64,000 nucleotides of DNA. Origin: Glandiceps talaboti. Its lineage: Eukaryota; Hemichordata; Enteropneusta; Spengelidae. The translations under genes were made by a program, and so were the position numbers. The DNA lies in the NCBI RefSeq assembly GCF_964340395.1, contig NC_135558.1:23767064-23831063 (forward strand), written 5' to 3'. This document shows, in pieces, positions 1 to 10,737 of the stretch; within the stretch, counting starts at the first letter, position 1, and every line of letters starts with the position of its first letter. The notes beneath the pieces are model-generated. The model saw only the letters and a program-made list of their open reading frames with translations, searched no databases and was not told where the DNA came from.

Positions 1-122
<122 letters not shown>

Positions 123-283
123 AAACAAACTCACAAATTTGAATTCTACTAGGTACTAGAAATTTAACCAATGCACAACATAATGATGTGATGGGGGGGG
201 GGGGGGGGTAAGACAGGCAGACAAAAAAACTATAATTTGTAAAAAAAAAAAGAAAAAGAAAAAGAAAAAGATAAGGAAAATAC

Positions 284-381
284 CTTTGAGTGCGATCTTG
301 CTTCGGAATTCCTCGATGTGGTCCTGTATTGTCCACCCTTTCGTGACCCAAGGCATGTTGGTAACGTGGATGGAATAGCAA
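284..381 (-). CDS. Exon-like segment, unidentified minus-strand gene
   Basis: Read on the minus strand, a TTTCCAG acceptor precedes the segment at 381 and a CAAAG|GTATTT donor ends it at 284. One frame reads HVTNMPWVTKGWTIQDHI, which has the look of the first strand and helix of an RRM-type domain, but this is only an impression. That frame is not the one that joins in phase to the exon candidate at 488-656, so either an exon is missing or one of the two calls is wrong. No function is assigned. Confidence 0.3.
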
Positions 382-487
382 CTGGAAATGGCAAGGGAAG
401 ATTACATTTTTTTTCTGTTAACAAACATGCAATTCTCTTAGGTTGGCAATATTTTCTAACAACTTCAATGTTTGTTGATTTCCTTAC

Positions 488-656
488 CTGATGTTCCGAA
501 ATGGAGGATTTTCTGTGAAATATCAGTAGAGTAAACTGACTGGGTGTTTGTTCCTCTAGTTAGCTCTGCTGATATGCGTGTACAGTAGGATCCAAGGAAC
601 AAAGTTAGCGCAAAGTTCCAGAATTGATGACGCAAAACTCGAACAATTCGATACAT
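488..656 (-). CDS. Exon-like segment with strong donor, possible first coding exon
   Basis: On the minus strand an ATG at 656-654 opens a frame (MYRIVRVLRHQFWNFAL...) that runs to a strong donor, ACATCAG|GTAAGG, at 488/487. The other two frames contain stops. The N-terminus is basic and hydrophobic, as in a mitochondrial presequence, but no family is recognised. The segment starts about 230 bp from a plus-strand ATGGCGAC start-like site, which suggests a divergent promoter. The splice donor is the best evidence; the coding call is weak. Confidence 0.3.
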
Positions 657-904
657 ATTCTATTACGAATAGCACAAAATTGGGTCAAACAATACGTGAA
701 ACGTTGTTTGCTGCAGTTCCAATATGTAAAAAGAAATTTAAAAATACTAAATGAACGAAAGATGATTTTTGAACAGGAAAAAACAAAGTATTTTTCTGAT
801 GTCGAAATTGTGTTGCACGTATCCGCGTCCAATACCATTTTTAGTTCTTGTCATGTGGTGGCGCTGTTATCAAATCAAAATGGCGACAATGGGATTTTTC
901 GGTA
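657..904. promoter_or_regulatory. Possible divergent promoter with YY1-like start site
   Basis: This stretch lies between the minus-strand exon candidate and a plus-strand sequence at 877-890 reading AAAATGGCGACAAT, close to the YY1 site AAnATGGCG that often overlaps start codons of housekeeping genes. An ATG at 881 opens MATMGFFG, followed by a donor-like CG|GTAAAG at about 903. No downstream plus-strand exon could be linked to it, so the gene and the promoter remain conjectural. Confidence 0.25.
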
Positions 905-1544
905 AAGCTTTCCAAGCATTCATTGTTTCCGAATCCGTTCTTTGACACTCGCAAATTCAGAATCACCCAATTGTTATGTCAGAATCGCCTAAAACCCCCA
1001 ACAATTTATGGAAAATTTCGTCATGCAGAAGTAGTCAACAGAGACACCAACTCGACACCAGCGGTCGTCGACCTTTGGCGGGTCATAGAAGGTGTGTGTT
1101 TTATGTTTTATTTGTGGAAGAGTGGTATCTTGATACTTCATACTCTGTTGATAAGTTGATACAATGATGTCTTTATATTCTGGAGCAATGGCAGTAATTT
1201 GGGTAAAAGTTCCTTTTGTATGACAACATTTTGTCAAATTACGTACTATATAGACAGACCATTTTGCCTAAAAACTTTTGACCCTCCACATTTTTTATAG
1301 TTCATTTTGTATAGTCTTGATTCTGAACGCAGGCTATCTGAGCTGAGCTCTCTCATATATCCAATATTGTAGTAGCTTGTCCAGTCCAGATTACATGCTG
1401 TCAGTAGGTTTCGTCTATATTATATTTTAATGCTAATGGATTGAGAGTCCAGGAAACTGTCATTGCAACAAATTGCTCACTGTTGTCGCATTGATAACCC
1501 TCTCACTGGTACTACTAGCACAGGGAGCTCAGGCTCAGTTAGTT
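905..1544. other. No gene recognised
   Basis: Unique-looking sequence. One short open stretch at about 985-1091 on the plus strand (KFRHAEVVNRDTNSTPAVV) ends at a GTGTGT donor-like site and could be an exon, but no start, acceptor or family supports it. Confidence 0.4.
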
Positions 1545-1705
1545 TTGTGTACAAATAAAAACAAACAAGTAAACAAACAAAACAAACAAGTAAACAAACA
1601 AACAAACAAACAAAGAAAAACATAAATATACCGATAAATGAGTAGATAAATATATCAATAAACAACAACAACAACAACAACAACAAACAAACAAACAACA
1701 AACAA
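1545..1705. repeat. A-rich tetra/trinucleotide simple repeat (AAAC, ACA)
   Basis: Alternating AAAC and ACA tracts with short interruptions. The matching reverse-complement runs (GTTTGTTTGTTT) at about 1754-1768 suggest an old, decayed simple-repeat region. The cysteine- and leucine-rich minus-strand reading frames across it are artefacts of composition. Confidence 0.9.
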
Positions 1706-1940
1706 TAGCCCCAATAGTCACCAAAGGAGAGACTCCTAGGGGTCTGGGGGCAGTGTTTGTTTGTTTGTTGTTATTATTTTTACCACTACACTTTGAAATA
1801 AAACTCTGGCATCTTACGGCTGTCAAAGTCGTACCTCACGTATACGTAATACATATTCATAAGCAATGACATCATGATAATCTGACCAATCAAAGTCCGT
1901 CTCTCAAAGAATGTGCTTCAGATAACAATGGTCTCATGTT

Positions 1941-2216
1941 ATGGCAAATTATGGCAACTGTCGTGTTTGTGGCAAAGCAGAAAAACTACTGAGGGTACTC
2001 ACACATACAACTTTCCCAAAAGAAGTCCTAAAAACTATAATTGTGGAGTACAACAGAAATGATGGACTTTCACATGGTGAATTTTTTGACACTACAGTAA
2101 AGAGGCCGTGGTTAGCGCCTGGGGTTAGCGATGATGATCAACTGAATCCAACACAGCTAGCTAGCGTGAACAGCAAACGTTGTACAGATATATACTATGT
2201 ATGCACTGAGTGAATG
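1941..2216 (+). CDS. Unidentified small ORF with CxxC motif
   Basis: A 90-codon frame begins at ATG 1941 and ends at TGA 2214-2216. The start reads MANYGNCRVCGKAEKLLRVL, with a CxxC pair near the N-terminus. The rest is mixed polar sequence (EYNRNDGLSHGEFFDTTVK) with no membrane segment. It could be a genuine small exon, a zinc-binding N-terminus of a transposase-like gene, or chance. No acceptor or donor was identified with confidence and no family is recognised. Confidence 0.25.
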
Positions 2217-2699
2217 TGAACGGGCGAGTCAAATGACCCGAGTAAATGTTACTAGTCTCATTTAAATATACTTGGATAACCAATATTTGACGGGGTTAAA
2301 GAATATAAAGTAAGAATGGGGAAAGATTTGTTGAACATTTACATTAAGGGCTGATAAACGGGTACTGTACAGAGTATAGGTGATGAATGCAGTCATCCTG
2401 GTGTTCTTCACTTGTGCGCCCAAAGACACAGTGCTAAAAGGTCGTACTTATTTAGCGTTCAGCCCAGGTTCAGTTCCTTGTAAATCAAGAGTATGGTAAA
2501 CAACACTCCAATAACTACAAGTTGTGAATGGAATGTAAGTTTATCTCGAGTGAACTCGCTTGAATCAGCCAATCTTGGCAAGATTTATAGATCATTATTT
2601 TATGTTCATACATGTATCAATCCAATCTTGTTTGTAGGGTGGCAAAAATAAAATTTCAGCAACAAGAACCCAATTAGGCCAAGTCAGTTTTCAGTGTAT
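2217..2699. other. No feature recognised
   Basis: Unique sequence with frequent stops in all frames. No tandem or interspersed repeat was noticed. Confidence 0.4.
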
Positions 2700-2703
2700 G
2701 TAC

Positions 2704-2905
2704 TAGGCTCTTGCCAAGGCATTGTATATCATGTGGTATGTAAGAGGCAATCTGATTGGTTCTAGTGTTTACATACAAAATGAATAAATTAGCTATGCCA
2801 TAAAGTACGGATATAGTATATGAATGCATCCACGGCCAGTGGGAGGCTCGTTAAGAACGTTGCCGTAAAACAGGCCGTGGTTTGTGACGACGCCTGTGGT
2901 ACTAG
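2704..2905. repeat. Interspersed repeat copy (related to 46717-46880)
   Basis: Segments such as GCCAAGGCATTGTATATCA, GGCAATCTGATTGGTT and AGGCCGTGGTTTGTGACGACG recur in the same order at 46722-46876. The two copies are diverged and differ by indels. The family is not identified. The next 300 bases (2906-3200) show only short C and T runs and no gene. Confidence 0.7.
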
Positions 2906-3389
2906 TGGTAGATTGTTCCACAGGACAGTGGTGCCAATCAATGCACTCCATCCCCGTTATAATATACTCCATCCCTGTTAAATGTAAAAACCCCCACCCC
3001 ACCCCACAAAAACGTATTCCATCTCGCACAAAATGGTGGCTTGGTGAAGGAAAATAACGAACATTAAAGCACTTTCATGATTTCTACTGCATTTGTGTTT
3101 ATCTGCAAATATAAACCTGCCGTTGCACTGTAGTAATATGTGGCTAAACTAATAATAACATTTTGAATTTTGAAATATTGTACAGTTTTACAAACATTCA
3201 ACTACAATATCGGCAATGGCAGGCAACAGCCTGGGCGACAGCATACGATTTGGAGACATTTCTCCAGTACTAGATTCCAGACAATCTCAAGAATACAGAT
3301 GATTACATACATGTAGATGATGTTTGCATGAACATATCAGGTATTGCAACTCCTATACAGGATATCACAAAACACAAACTAAAGTCAGA

Positions 3390-4071
3390 ACAGAAAATTT
3401 ACCAAACTAAGCAATGAAAAGAAACTTGAAAGAGACCTAGGTGTGAGTCTCCTGCAATGGCATAAAATGTATAAACAAATTCTCAAAGTCACAGTAGATA
3501 GCAAATCAAGAGAGTTCCAGTTTAAAAGTTTGCATAATATACTGTACACAAACGACAAACTGTACAAATTAAACCCAGTTCCCCACAAATCTCTGTAGCT
3601 TCTGTCATGTGGTCCCAGAGACCATAGAACACTTATTTTACAACTGTAAACACACTATTGGTATCTGGGAAGCAATAATAACTGTATGGGGCAAAGCACT
3701 TAAGTTAAGGGCTGTTCCTAGCAAAATCTGCCTAATTTTGTCAGACCCAGATGAGATACTTTTACTCAATTTCATAAGCCTTACAGTTAGAAAATACATT
3801 TACTACTGTAAAAGAAAGGAATCCCTTCCTGTGTTCAGAGAACTGTACAACCAATTTAAACAAATTTATAAATATGAATATTTTATTGCAAAGAAAAACC
3901 AGAAACTTCTACTTTTTCTAAAGAAATGGACCCCCTCCCTCATTCCATATATGTATCATAAATGGTAATAGACTGTAATGTAAACATTGCTCTTTTGTAA
4001 ACTGGAATGTAACATGACATGTACGCACTTTACAAATAACACCCAATAAAACCTTAAATTACAAAAAAAAA
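3390..4071 (+). pseudogene. LINE remnant, C-terminal end of a Tx1/L1-like ORF2 with 3' UTR
   Basis: Plus-strand translation gives FQFKSLHNILYTNDKLYKLN from about 3510 and, after a one-base frame change near 3585, LCSFCHVVPETIEHLFYNCK. This is the zinc-finger-like region (CxxC...HxxxxC) found near the C-terminus of Tx1/L1-like reverse transcriptases. The open part runs from 3609 to TAA 3966-3968. A 3' UTR follows with AATAAA at 4045-4050 and an A-run at 4063-4071, as expected for a LINE 3' end. The reverse transcriptase core is absent, so this is a 5'-truncated, frameshifted copy. The family assignment is from pattern recognition. Confidence 0.75.
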
Positions 4072-4495
4072 GTTTGGACTGCAATTATACTTTACATGAC
4101 CCTGGGGACGAGACCTTACGGTAGGTTGTCTACCCCCTTTTAAATAGATACCAGGCTTATTTCAGATATTTCTCTCATACTATTCTAGTATAAAGCAAAT
4201 CGTTATGATCGGTAAGTTAGGTAATTAAAAAAAAAATGTTTACTTTTTCAGGAAATAACTTAATTTGATAATATCATCATGAAGAAAAAGATAAAATTGA
4301 CAAAATGAATATACATCTTAGATTATTTTATGAAAACGGGCCCTAGTTGCAGCCAGCTCAGGTTTAAAGACCCATGTAGCCAGTAATAGGATGGCCAAAG
4401 AGACATGAGCCTTCAATAAAAATCCATTTTGTACCAAATCGGTAATGTTGTGTTTTGTCTATTTGTACTTGCTTCTTTGATACGCCAATTATAAA
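4072..4495. other. No feature recognised
   Basis: Between two LINE remnants. AT-rich, stops in all frames, no repeat unit noticed. Confidence 0.4.
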
Positions 4496-4497
4496 CT

Positions 4498-6013
4498 ATT
4501 ATTATTATTATTAACTTTATTGCCATAAGTATAAGTATAAAATTATACAATGGAATTCGCTTTGGTTATACGTAGCTCGGTTAAAACACAAACAGTGTGG
4601 ATATGAATAACTATTAAAAGTGGAAAATATGTACATATACGCTAAAACGCTAAGACAAATTACGAATCATTTAAAATACGAACTGACAGAGGATAAAAAC
4701 TATTTTTGAAGCGATTTGTTTTGGTTTTGATTGATCTATATCGAGTACCAGAGGGCAGCAGTTCGAACAATGTGTGGGCTGGATGGTTTATGTCCTTAAT
4801 TACAGATTTTGTTTTCCTGGTGACGCGTGAATTAAAAAGTGACTCAAGAGATGGAAGTCCTATACCAATAATACGTGATGCCGTTCTCACAATTCTATTT
4901 AACTTAGCACGATCCTTATGAGTAGTGTTTCCATACCAGACTGTGATTGAGAATGTCAGAACACTCTCAACCACAGCCCGGTAGAATTTCTTTAAAATAG
5001 CTTGACTGACACCAAAGCTCTTTAAACGGCGTAGAAAGAAAAGGCGTTGTTGGGCCTTTTTTACAATGTGATCAACATTTTTCTCCCACTTTAAATCCTC
5101 TGAGATAAGTGACCCGAGAAATTTAAACGTATCTACGATTTCTACCTCTTTTCCATGAATATTCAGGGGTGTGTGATACATTCTCTTTTTCCTAAAATCT
5201 ACGATAATTTCTTTTGTCTTATCAACATTCAACTCAAGGTTATTATCGGCACACCAACCAACAATTCTGTCCACCTGGTCTCGGTATGCTGTCTCGTTGT
5301 CATATTGAATAAGACCCACAATTGATGTGTCGTCAGCGAATTTAAAAATCAAAGAATCGCTAGCAGATGAGGCACAATCATGGGTAACGAGAGAATACAG
5401 CATGGGAGAAAGAACGCAGCCCTGGGGAGCACCTGTATTTAAAATGATTGGTTCCGAAAAGAAAGAACCCGTCTTAACCACCTGGGGTCTATTTGATAGA
5501 AAGTCAAAAATCCAATTGCATAGAGAACTATTGAGACCAAGAGACAGTAGTTTGTTGTGAAGGTTTGCTGGAATTATGGTATTGAAAGCCGAGCTATAGT
5601 CAATAAAAAGTATTCTGACATAAGAATTTACCTTTTCAAGGTGGTTGATCGCATAATGAAGGGCCAAAGACACAGCATCTTCGACCGAACGATTTGGACG
5701 GTAAGCAAATTGATATGGGTCGAATGAAGGAGGGAGACTAGATTTAATAACTTTCAGTACTAAACGTTCAAATACTTTCATTACAACTGAGGTTAGAGCA
5801 ACGGGTCTGTAATCATTGAGTTGGGAGATAGTGGCTTTCTTAGGGACAGGTATGATTATTGACTTTTTAAATATACTAGGAACCTTGCTAGTACTTAGAG
5901 ACCTATTAAAAATGTCAGCGAAGATACATGAAAGTTGACTCGAGCAAGCCCGTAATAGACGAGGTGACACCTCATCTGGGCCAGCTGCTTTACGTACGTT
6001 CGTACTAGTTAAT
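4498..6013 (-). pseudogene. 5'-truncated CR1/L2/Rex1-like LINE, reverse transcriptase
   Basis: A 456-codon minus-strand frame (6030 to 4660) encodes most of a non-LTR reverse transcriptase. The motifs are [15 protein letters not shown] (about residues 14-28), [10 protein letters not shown] (72-81), the catalytic aspartate in [10 protein letters not shown] (D144), [12 protein letters not shown] (198-209) and the FADD box (231-234). Thumb-like sequence follows. There is no in-frame stop, which suggests a fairly young copy, but the endonuclease and all upstream sequence are missing. The break lies near 6010, so the apparent start codon is not native. The 3' end reads GGCAATAAAGTT and then an AAT/ATT microsatellite at 4498-4513, as in CR1/L2-group tails. 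Assignment to Rex1 rather than CR1 or L2 is uncertain. Confidence 0.85.
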
Positions 6014-6014
6014 T

Positions 6015-6121
6015 GGATTGACAATATCAAATGTCATCATGCAATCTCCATCCCAACAACAATACAGTTATCTTTACAAGGGATTGACAATATCAAATGT
6101 CATCATGCAATCTCCATCCCA
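6015..6121. repeat. 41-bp sequence duplicated at 66-bp spacing
   Basis: The sequence beginning GGATTGACAATATCAAATG occurs identically at 6015-6055 and 6081-6121. The first copy abuts the truncated 5' end of the LINE at about 6010, so the duplication may have accompanied the insertion. Confidence 0.9.
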
Positions 6122-7500
6122 ATACAACAATAATACAGTTTGATGACTCTGACATTTTGTTGAGTGGATGTATTTTTGTATCATGATAGAAAGCCATAAT
6201 TATGAAGAGTATTTTGATATATTATTGTACTGACTATAAAAATTACTAGTTTATGTTGTAAAGCTTGTTACAGTGGAAACAGATATATCCTTCAATACTA
6301 TAAACAATAGACATGGCATGAAGGTATAATTTATTATAAAACATGGGAACATTCAATTATCAAAACATTTAATAAATTATAATACAAGACTTGTAATTTT
6401 ATGATATGGTATAACTATAAGTTAATGATTCACTTTGGATAAATGAAAGTTTCAAATAAATTGCAACACTTGAAGTGTGATGAGTCAATAAATAGTTGTT
6501 GATATCAAAATTGATAACTATACATTTGTGTACATGTATATGAATTGTTTTGTCATGGAACTCTTCATTACTCCAGATGTATTTAATGATCAATTGATAT
6601 CTTATTATAAAACACTGAAAATAAGTATGTAGGCCTATTCTGAAATGTGATATGCCATACATTCATCTCCATGTTATTTATTTATTAATTTATTTATTTA
6701 TTGTTTGGATCAGACTCGAGGCCCATATTAAAAGAATGCATTAGGAAAAAGAATATACAGATTCAAATCCTTAAAACTAAACTATCCATGGAAATAGAGA
6801 CAGGCTAATACCCATAAACAAATAATGACAGTAATCAATAAAGAATATCTCTCCAGTACCTATACATGATCATTGATGAATAAACACACTGTATATAAAC
6901 ATTGCTACTATCTAATACACTATTAACAAAATTTTACTGAATTCAAAATTAACATTTCCGGGCAAATTCACGGAAAGACAAAAGTGAATAAGAAACAAAC
7001 ATAGAACTTAGAAGTTATTATCTTTTACTACACCACCTAGACAAATTAAAAAAATTATAAACATTAAGTAAAAGGAATAACAAAAAGTTGTGTTTAGGAT
7101 TGTAGTGTGGTTAATAAATGTGTTGTTTTTTTCCTGTTGGGAGTAATGGATAGGGGTACAAAAGGAACTCTACAAAGTAACAGATAACTGAGTTCATAGG
7201 CTGCAGGAGACAGTACAGTACACAGAAAAATGAAATTCATATGTGTCAAAAATAATAAAAGTCATATTTAGCTCCCATATGGGAGGTAATGTCATGGTGA
7301 TGTCTGTCTGTCTGTATGTCTGTCTTTGTATCTGTCTTTGTGTCTGTGCAGAAATTTTGTTCCACTGATATCTCAAAAAGTACTGAAGCAAATGTTCTGC
7401 AATTTACTATGTGGCATTGTCAGGCTGTAACTTAGCACTGATTAGTTTTTGGTGGACATGGCTTACATAATTAATGATAATTTGCTTAATAAATGACACA
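6122..7500. other. AT-rich, no gene; (TTTA)n at 6674-6703
   Basis: Long AT-rich stretch with stops in all frames. It holds a TTTA microsatellite at 6674-6703 and, at about 7298-7350, a TCTG-rich tract beside CTCCCATATGGGAG. Similar TCTG tracts mark other interspersed repeats here (35.9, 36.2 and 45.4 kb). No gene is supported. Confidence 0.5.
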
Positions 7501-7502
7501 CA

Positions 7503-7716
7503 GTGAAGACCTTTTAATAGTAGGCACCCAGTCAGGCCTAATCGGTCTTCGTATCTCACTTGTATTTGATCTTGTGGCAGACTTTGGTCTTGAAAGAAAT
7601 GACACCATGTGTGTGTAGATCCAGCGAGCAAGTCAACTACTAATTTTTATTACATACTCAAACAGGTTTTTTGTACTCTCAAATATTGATATTTCCTTTC
7701 CAAAGGTATGGGAAGA
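7503..7716. repeat. Interspersed repeat, copy 1
   Basis: Shares ordered blocks with 8735-8945, including GGCACCCAG, TGTATTTGATCTTG, GGCAGACTTTGG, GAAATGACACCATGT and GTCAACTACT. The two copies are direct repeats about 1.23 kb apart with many substitutions. No coding capacity or termini were identified. Confidence 0.8.
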
Positions 7717-8734
7717 CCAGTGATTGGAAGTCTCAAAACACCAATGTGACAATGGCCCCATTCCAGCAAAAATGAATGGGACATTTTCAATTTCAATGGG
7801 CCATTCAGAAATTCTAAAGAGCCCAAGTTAGCATACGAGTTACTACGGAATGAATGGTGAGGTAGAATTGGCAACATTCGTTATTTCTGATAGGGCCTAT
7901 AGGGGTACGAATGTAAAAGTGTTCTTATGTAGTCACATGAAAATTAAATACATAAATAAGTAAAGTAATATTTCTGCTTGTTATTGTTTGTACAGTAGGG
8001 AAGCATGTTCAAGTCGCGAACCGTAAGTCCGTACCGTATGAAGCCATGCAACCGTTGTAAGCCTGACATGGAAAAGAAAAGTGGACATCGCGATGGTAGT
8101 TTTCTGTGGTAGCGATTTTAGTTGTTACCTACAAGATTAGTAATTGTGTTGATAAATTTATGCTTCAGGTATTTATTCTAAAACATCGGTGATCATAATC
8201 ACTGATCGTAACATTCATTCAAGGAGTTGACGTCTTTTCTCATGCATGATGAATGCAGTGACGGTCAGGCGAGGTCATCAAAGGGCATACTAATTTGAAT
8301 ATCTTGAATCGTATTGGTTTGATCTGTTTCACTATACCCGGGGAATGGTCATGCGTGTATCGTGTATTCAAATAGTCAAACATGGATAGAGGGACATGAA
8401 ACAGTATAAGTATTCAGATTTGCTTTGCAAAAGGGCATCATTTCAAACAGCTGACATGAGTTGGGTTTACAATGAACTTCCGTACTTCGCCTCTACCGAA
8501 TCGGCACTCCAGCACTGAAGTGTCTAAATTTCACTGTTAGCCACAATGCGCCTTTGTGGGCGCCAAGAAGTCGATTTCAATGTTCCAATTTTCAATTAAA
8601 TGCGACTATGGCGCGGGGCGCATTGACTTCCCAATCACTGGAAGACATACATACACATGTAAAGATTCAAATTCGTTATTTTATATGTCTTGGCTTGTTT
8701 CACTTTAATATTTTTCAATGTAGCTACGCACAGT

Positions 8735-9030
8735 AAAGCCCTTTAGTGGGCACCCAGCCTGGCTGTAATCAGTCTTTGTATCTCACTTTGTATTTGATCT
8801 TGAGGCAGACTTTGGACTTGAAGGAAATGACACCATGTATGTTAGAGTGTAGATCGGGTGAGGGAGTCAACTACTTATTTTATTACATTACTCTTACAGA
8901 GTTTTTTTACATCCTAAACATTGATGTTTCATTTTCAAAGATATGGGAAAGGCATACTAAACATTCAAATCGTTTTTTATATGTCGGCTGGTTTCCTTGT
9001 AACGTTTTTTCAATGTTGCTACATACAATT
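8735..9030. repeat. Interspersed repeat, copy 2
   Basis: Second copy of the repeat at 7503-7716. Its right part (about 8950-9030) also resembles 8655-8735: blocks such as ATTCAAAT and TTTTATATGTC recur before TTTTTCAATGTTGCTAC and TTTTTCAATGTAGCTAC, so the element may hold an internal duplication. Open frames here are short and look accidental. The stretch between the copies (7717-8734) shows no supported gene. Confidence 0.75.
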
Positions 9031-9194
9031 CTTTATCTCAGTAAAAATGGTTGCTTCATCCCACCTTGGTATCCTGTTGTTTGCAAAACATCCTGTCAAG
9101 TTTTATGAATGAAATCTATCTGTACAATCAATTTAGTCCAACTACATGTAGTTAACAAAGGCGATTCATACACTTTCCCAACTGGTACTGTTAT

Positions 9195-9440
9195 GAAATT
9201 TAGTGCTGTCAATTAATTGCTTATATGCATAATTAACGAACTTTGGCAATTAGGGCCCAGACCAAGAAAGACACATATATTGATCACACAGAGATGTGAT
9301 AGTTCTTAATGAAATTTAGTCGTGTGTCAATTAATTGCTCATTTGCATAATTAATGCACCAAATTTGATGAAACTTGCTAAAGATATTGACTGAGCAAAG
9401 ATATGATGGTATTGATTCAGTTGCTAATTTGCATATTTTA
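9195..9440. repeat. Degenerate direct repeat with AATTAATTGC / TTTGCATAATTAA blocks
   Basis: TGTCAATTAATTGCT followed by GCATAATTAA occurs near 9208 and again near 9326, with a weaker third copy near 9415, at spacings of about 90-120 bp. It looks like an old tandem expansion or part of an AT-rich mobile element. No coding signal. Confidence 0.6.
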
Positions 9441-9805
9441 TGAACTTTTGCAATAAGAGATACATGTATATAGCCAGGACTGTACTGAATTCAAGTGAAT
9501 TTGCTACAGATATTGATTACCCAAAGGTACGACAGTACAGAAATACATTTAGTCTTGGTAAGCATATTAACAACATTTCCCCTCATACAGGAGCATTTTC
9601 AGTTCATTTCTGGTATATATTGCATTATACCATGCACAAGCCATGTTAAACAAAAAATATGGCGTACATTGTATATATGCTGGTCGTTCTATGTCACGAC
9701 AGTGCATGTCTATGGCACTCACTGGTTCTGCTCAAAGTTGCCATTATTTTACCCGGTTTTTCTTTGATATTACTGTTGCTGGTATAATTATGTTATTCCC
9801 AGTAT

Positions 9806-9921
9806 TTTTCTTCATTCAGCTTGAAAATACTTGTGACCTAAGGGTTGTCACTAATCCTCTAATGACTCATAGTGACAAGCCTTTAATAGGTCACAAGTAT
9901 TTCCAAGCTGAATGAAGAAAA
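9806..9921. other. Long near-perfect hairpin (about 116 nt)
   Basis: The left arm 9806-9839 (starting TTTTCTTCATTCAGCTTG) is the reverse complement of 9888-9921 with one mismatch. Pairing continues inward through TTGTCACT and AGTGACAA, leaving a loop of about 18 nt. The outer arms are 34 bp. It could be a palindromic miniature transposon, or the fold of a small RNA precursor if transcribed. Neither a target duplication nor a promoter was recognised. Confidence 0.85.
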
Positions 9922-10167
9922 ATAATTAGTAGTACAACACATCCACGATATCATAGAATGTACCATTTCATTTTCAAAGGCCTGGGGTATCACATTCAGC
10001 AAAGAAGGGACGAAGACTGGGTAATTTCAAATCACCAGTAAGTGCATCTATATACTAATATATACTTAGAACATTAGCCTACATCATAGTACATGTATTT
10101 CATTGCAGTGTTCTTTAATATTTTTTTACACAGTCTTATATACCTCAATTTCTATATGGTTGCAATA

Positions 10168-10737
10168 AAGCTATAACTCATCTCATCTCATCTCATCTCA
10201 CCTCACCTCACCTCACCTCACCTCACCACCTCATCTCACCTCACCTCACCTCACCACCTCACCTCATTGCATCTCACCTCACCACCTCACCTCATCTCAT
10301 CTCACCACCTCATGTCATCTCATCTCACCTCACCTCGCCACCTCATCTCACCTCACCTCACCTCCTCATCTCATCTCATCTCACCTCACCTCGCCACCTC
10401 ATCTCACCTCACCTCACCTCCTCATCTCACCTCATCTCACCTCACCTCACCACCTCATCTCACCTCACCTCACCACACCTCACCTCACCTTACCTCACCT
10501 CACCACATGTCATCTCATCTCATCTCACCACCTTACCACACCTCACCTCACCACCTCATCTCACCTCATCTCACCACACCTCTCCTCACCTCACCACCTC
10601 ACCTCACCTCACCACCTCACCTCATGTCATCTCATCTCATCTCACCTCACCTCACCACCTCATCTCACCTCACCTCACCATACCTCTCCTCACCTCACCA
10701 CCTCATCTCACCTCTCCTCACCTCACCTCACCTCACT
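10168..10737. repeat. CTCAY pentanucleotide microsatellite (CTCAT/CTCAC)
   Basis: About 570 bp of CTCAT and CTCAC pentamers interrupted by CACCT steps. Its right edge runs directly into the 54-bp array, whose unit itself contains ACCTCACTT, so the microsatellite may have grown from that part of a unit. The serine/histidine/proline-rich plus-strand frame across it is compositional. Confidence 0.95.

Noticed and set aside
4706-5560. Plus-strand frames opposite the LINE reverse transcriptase
   Set aside because: They are antisense shadows of the minus-strand reverse transcriptase.
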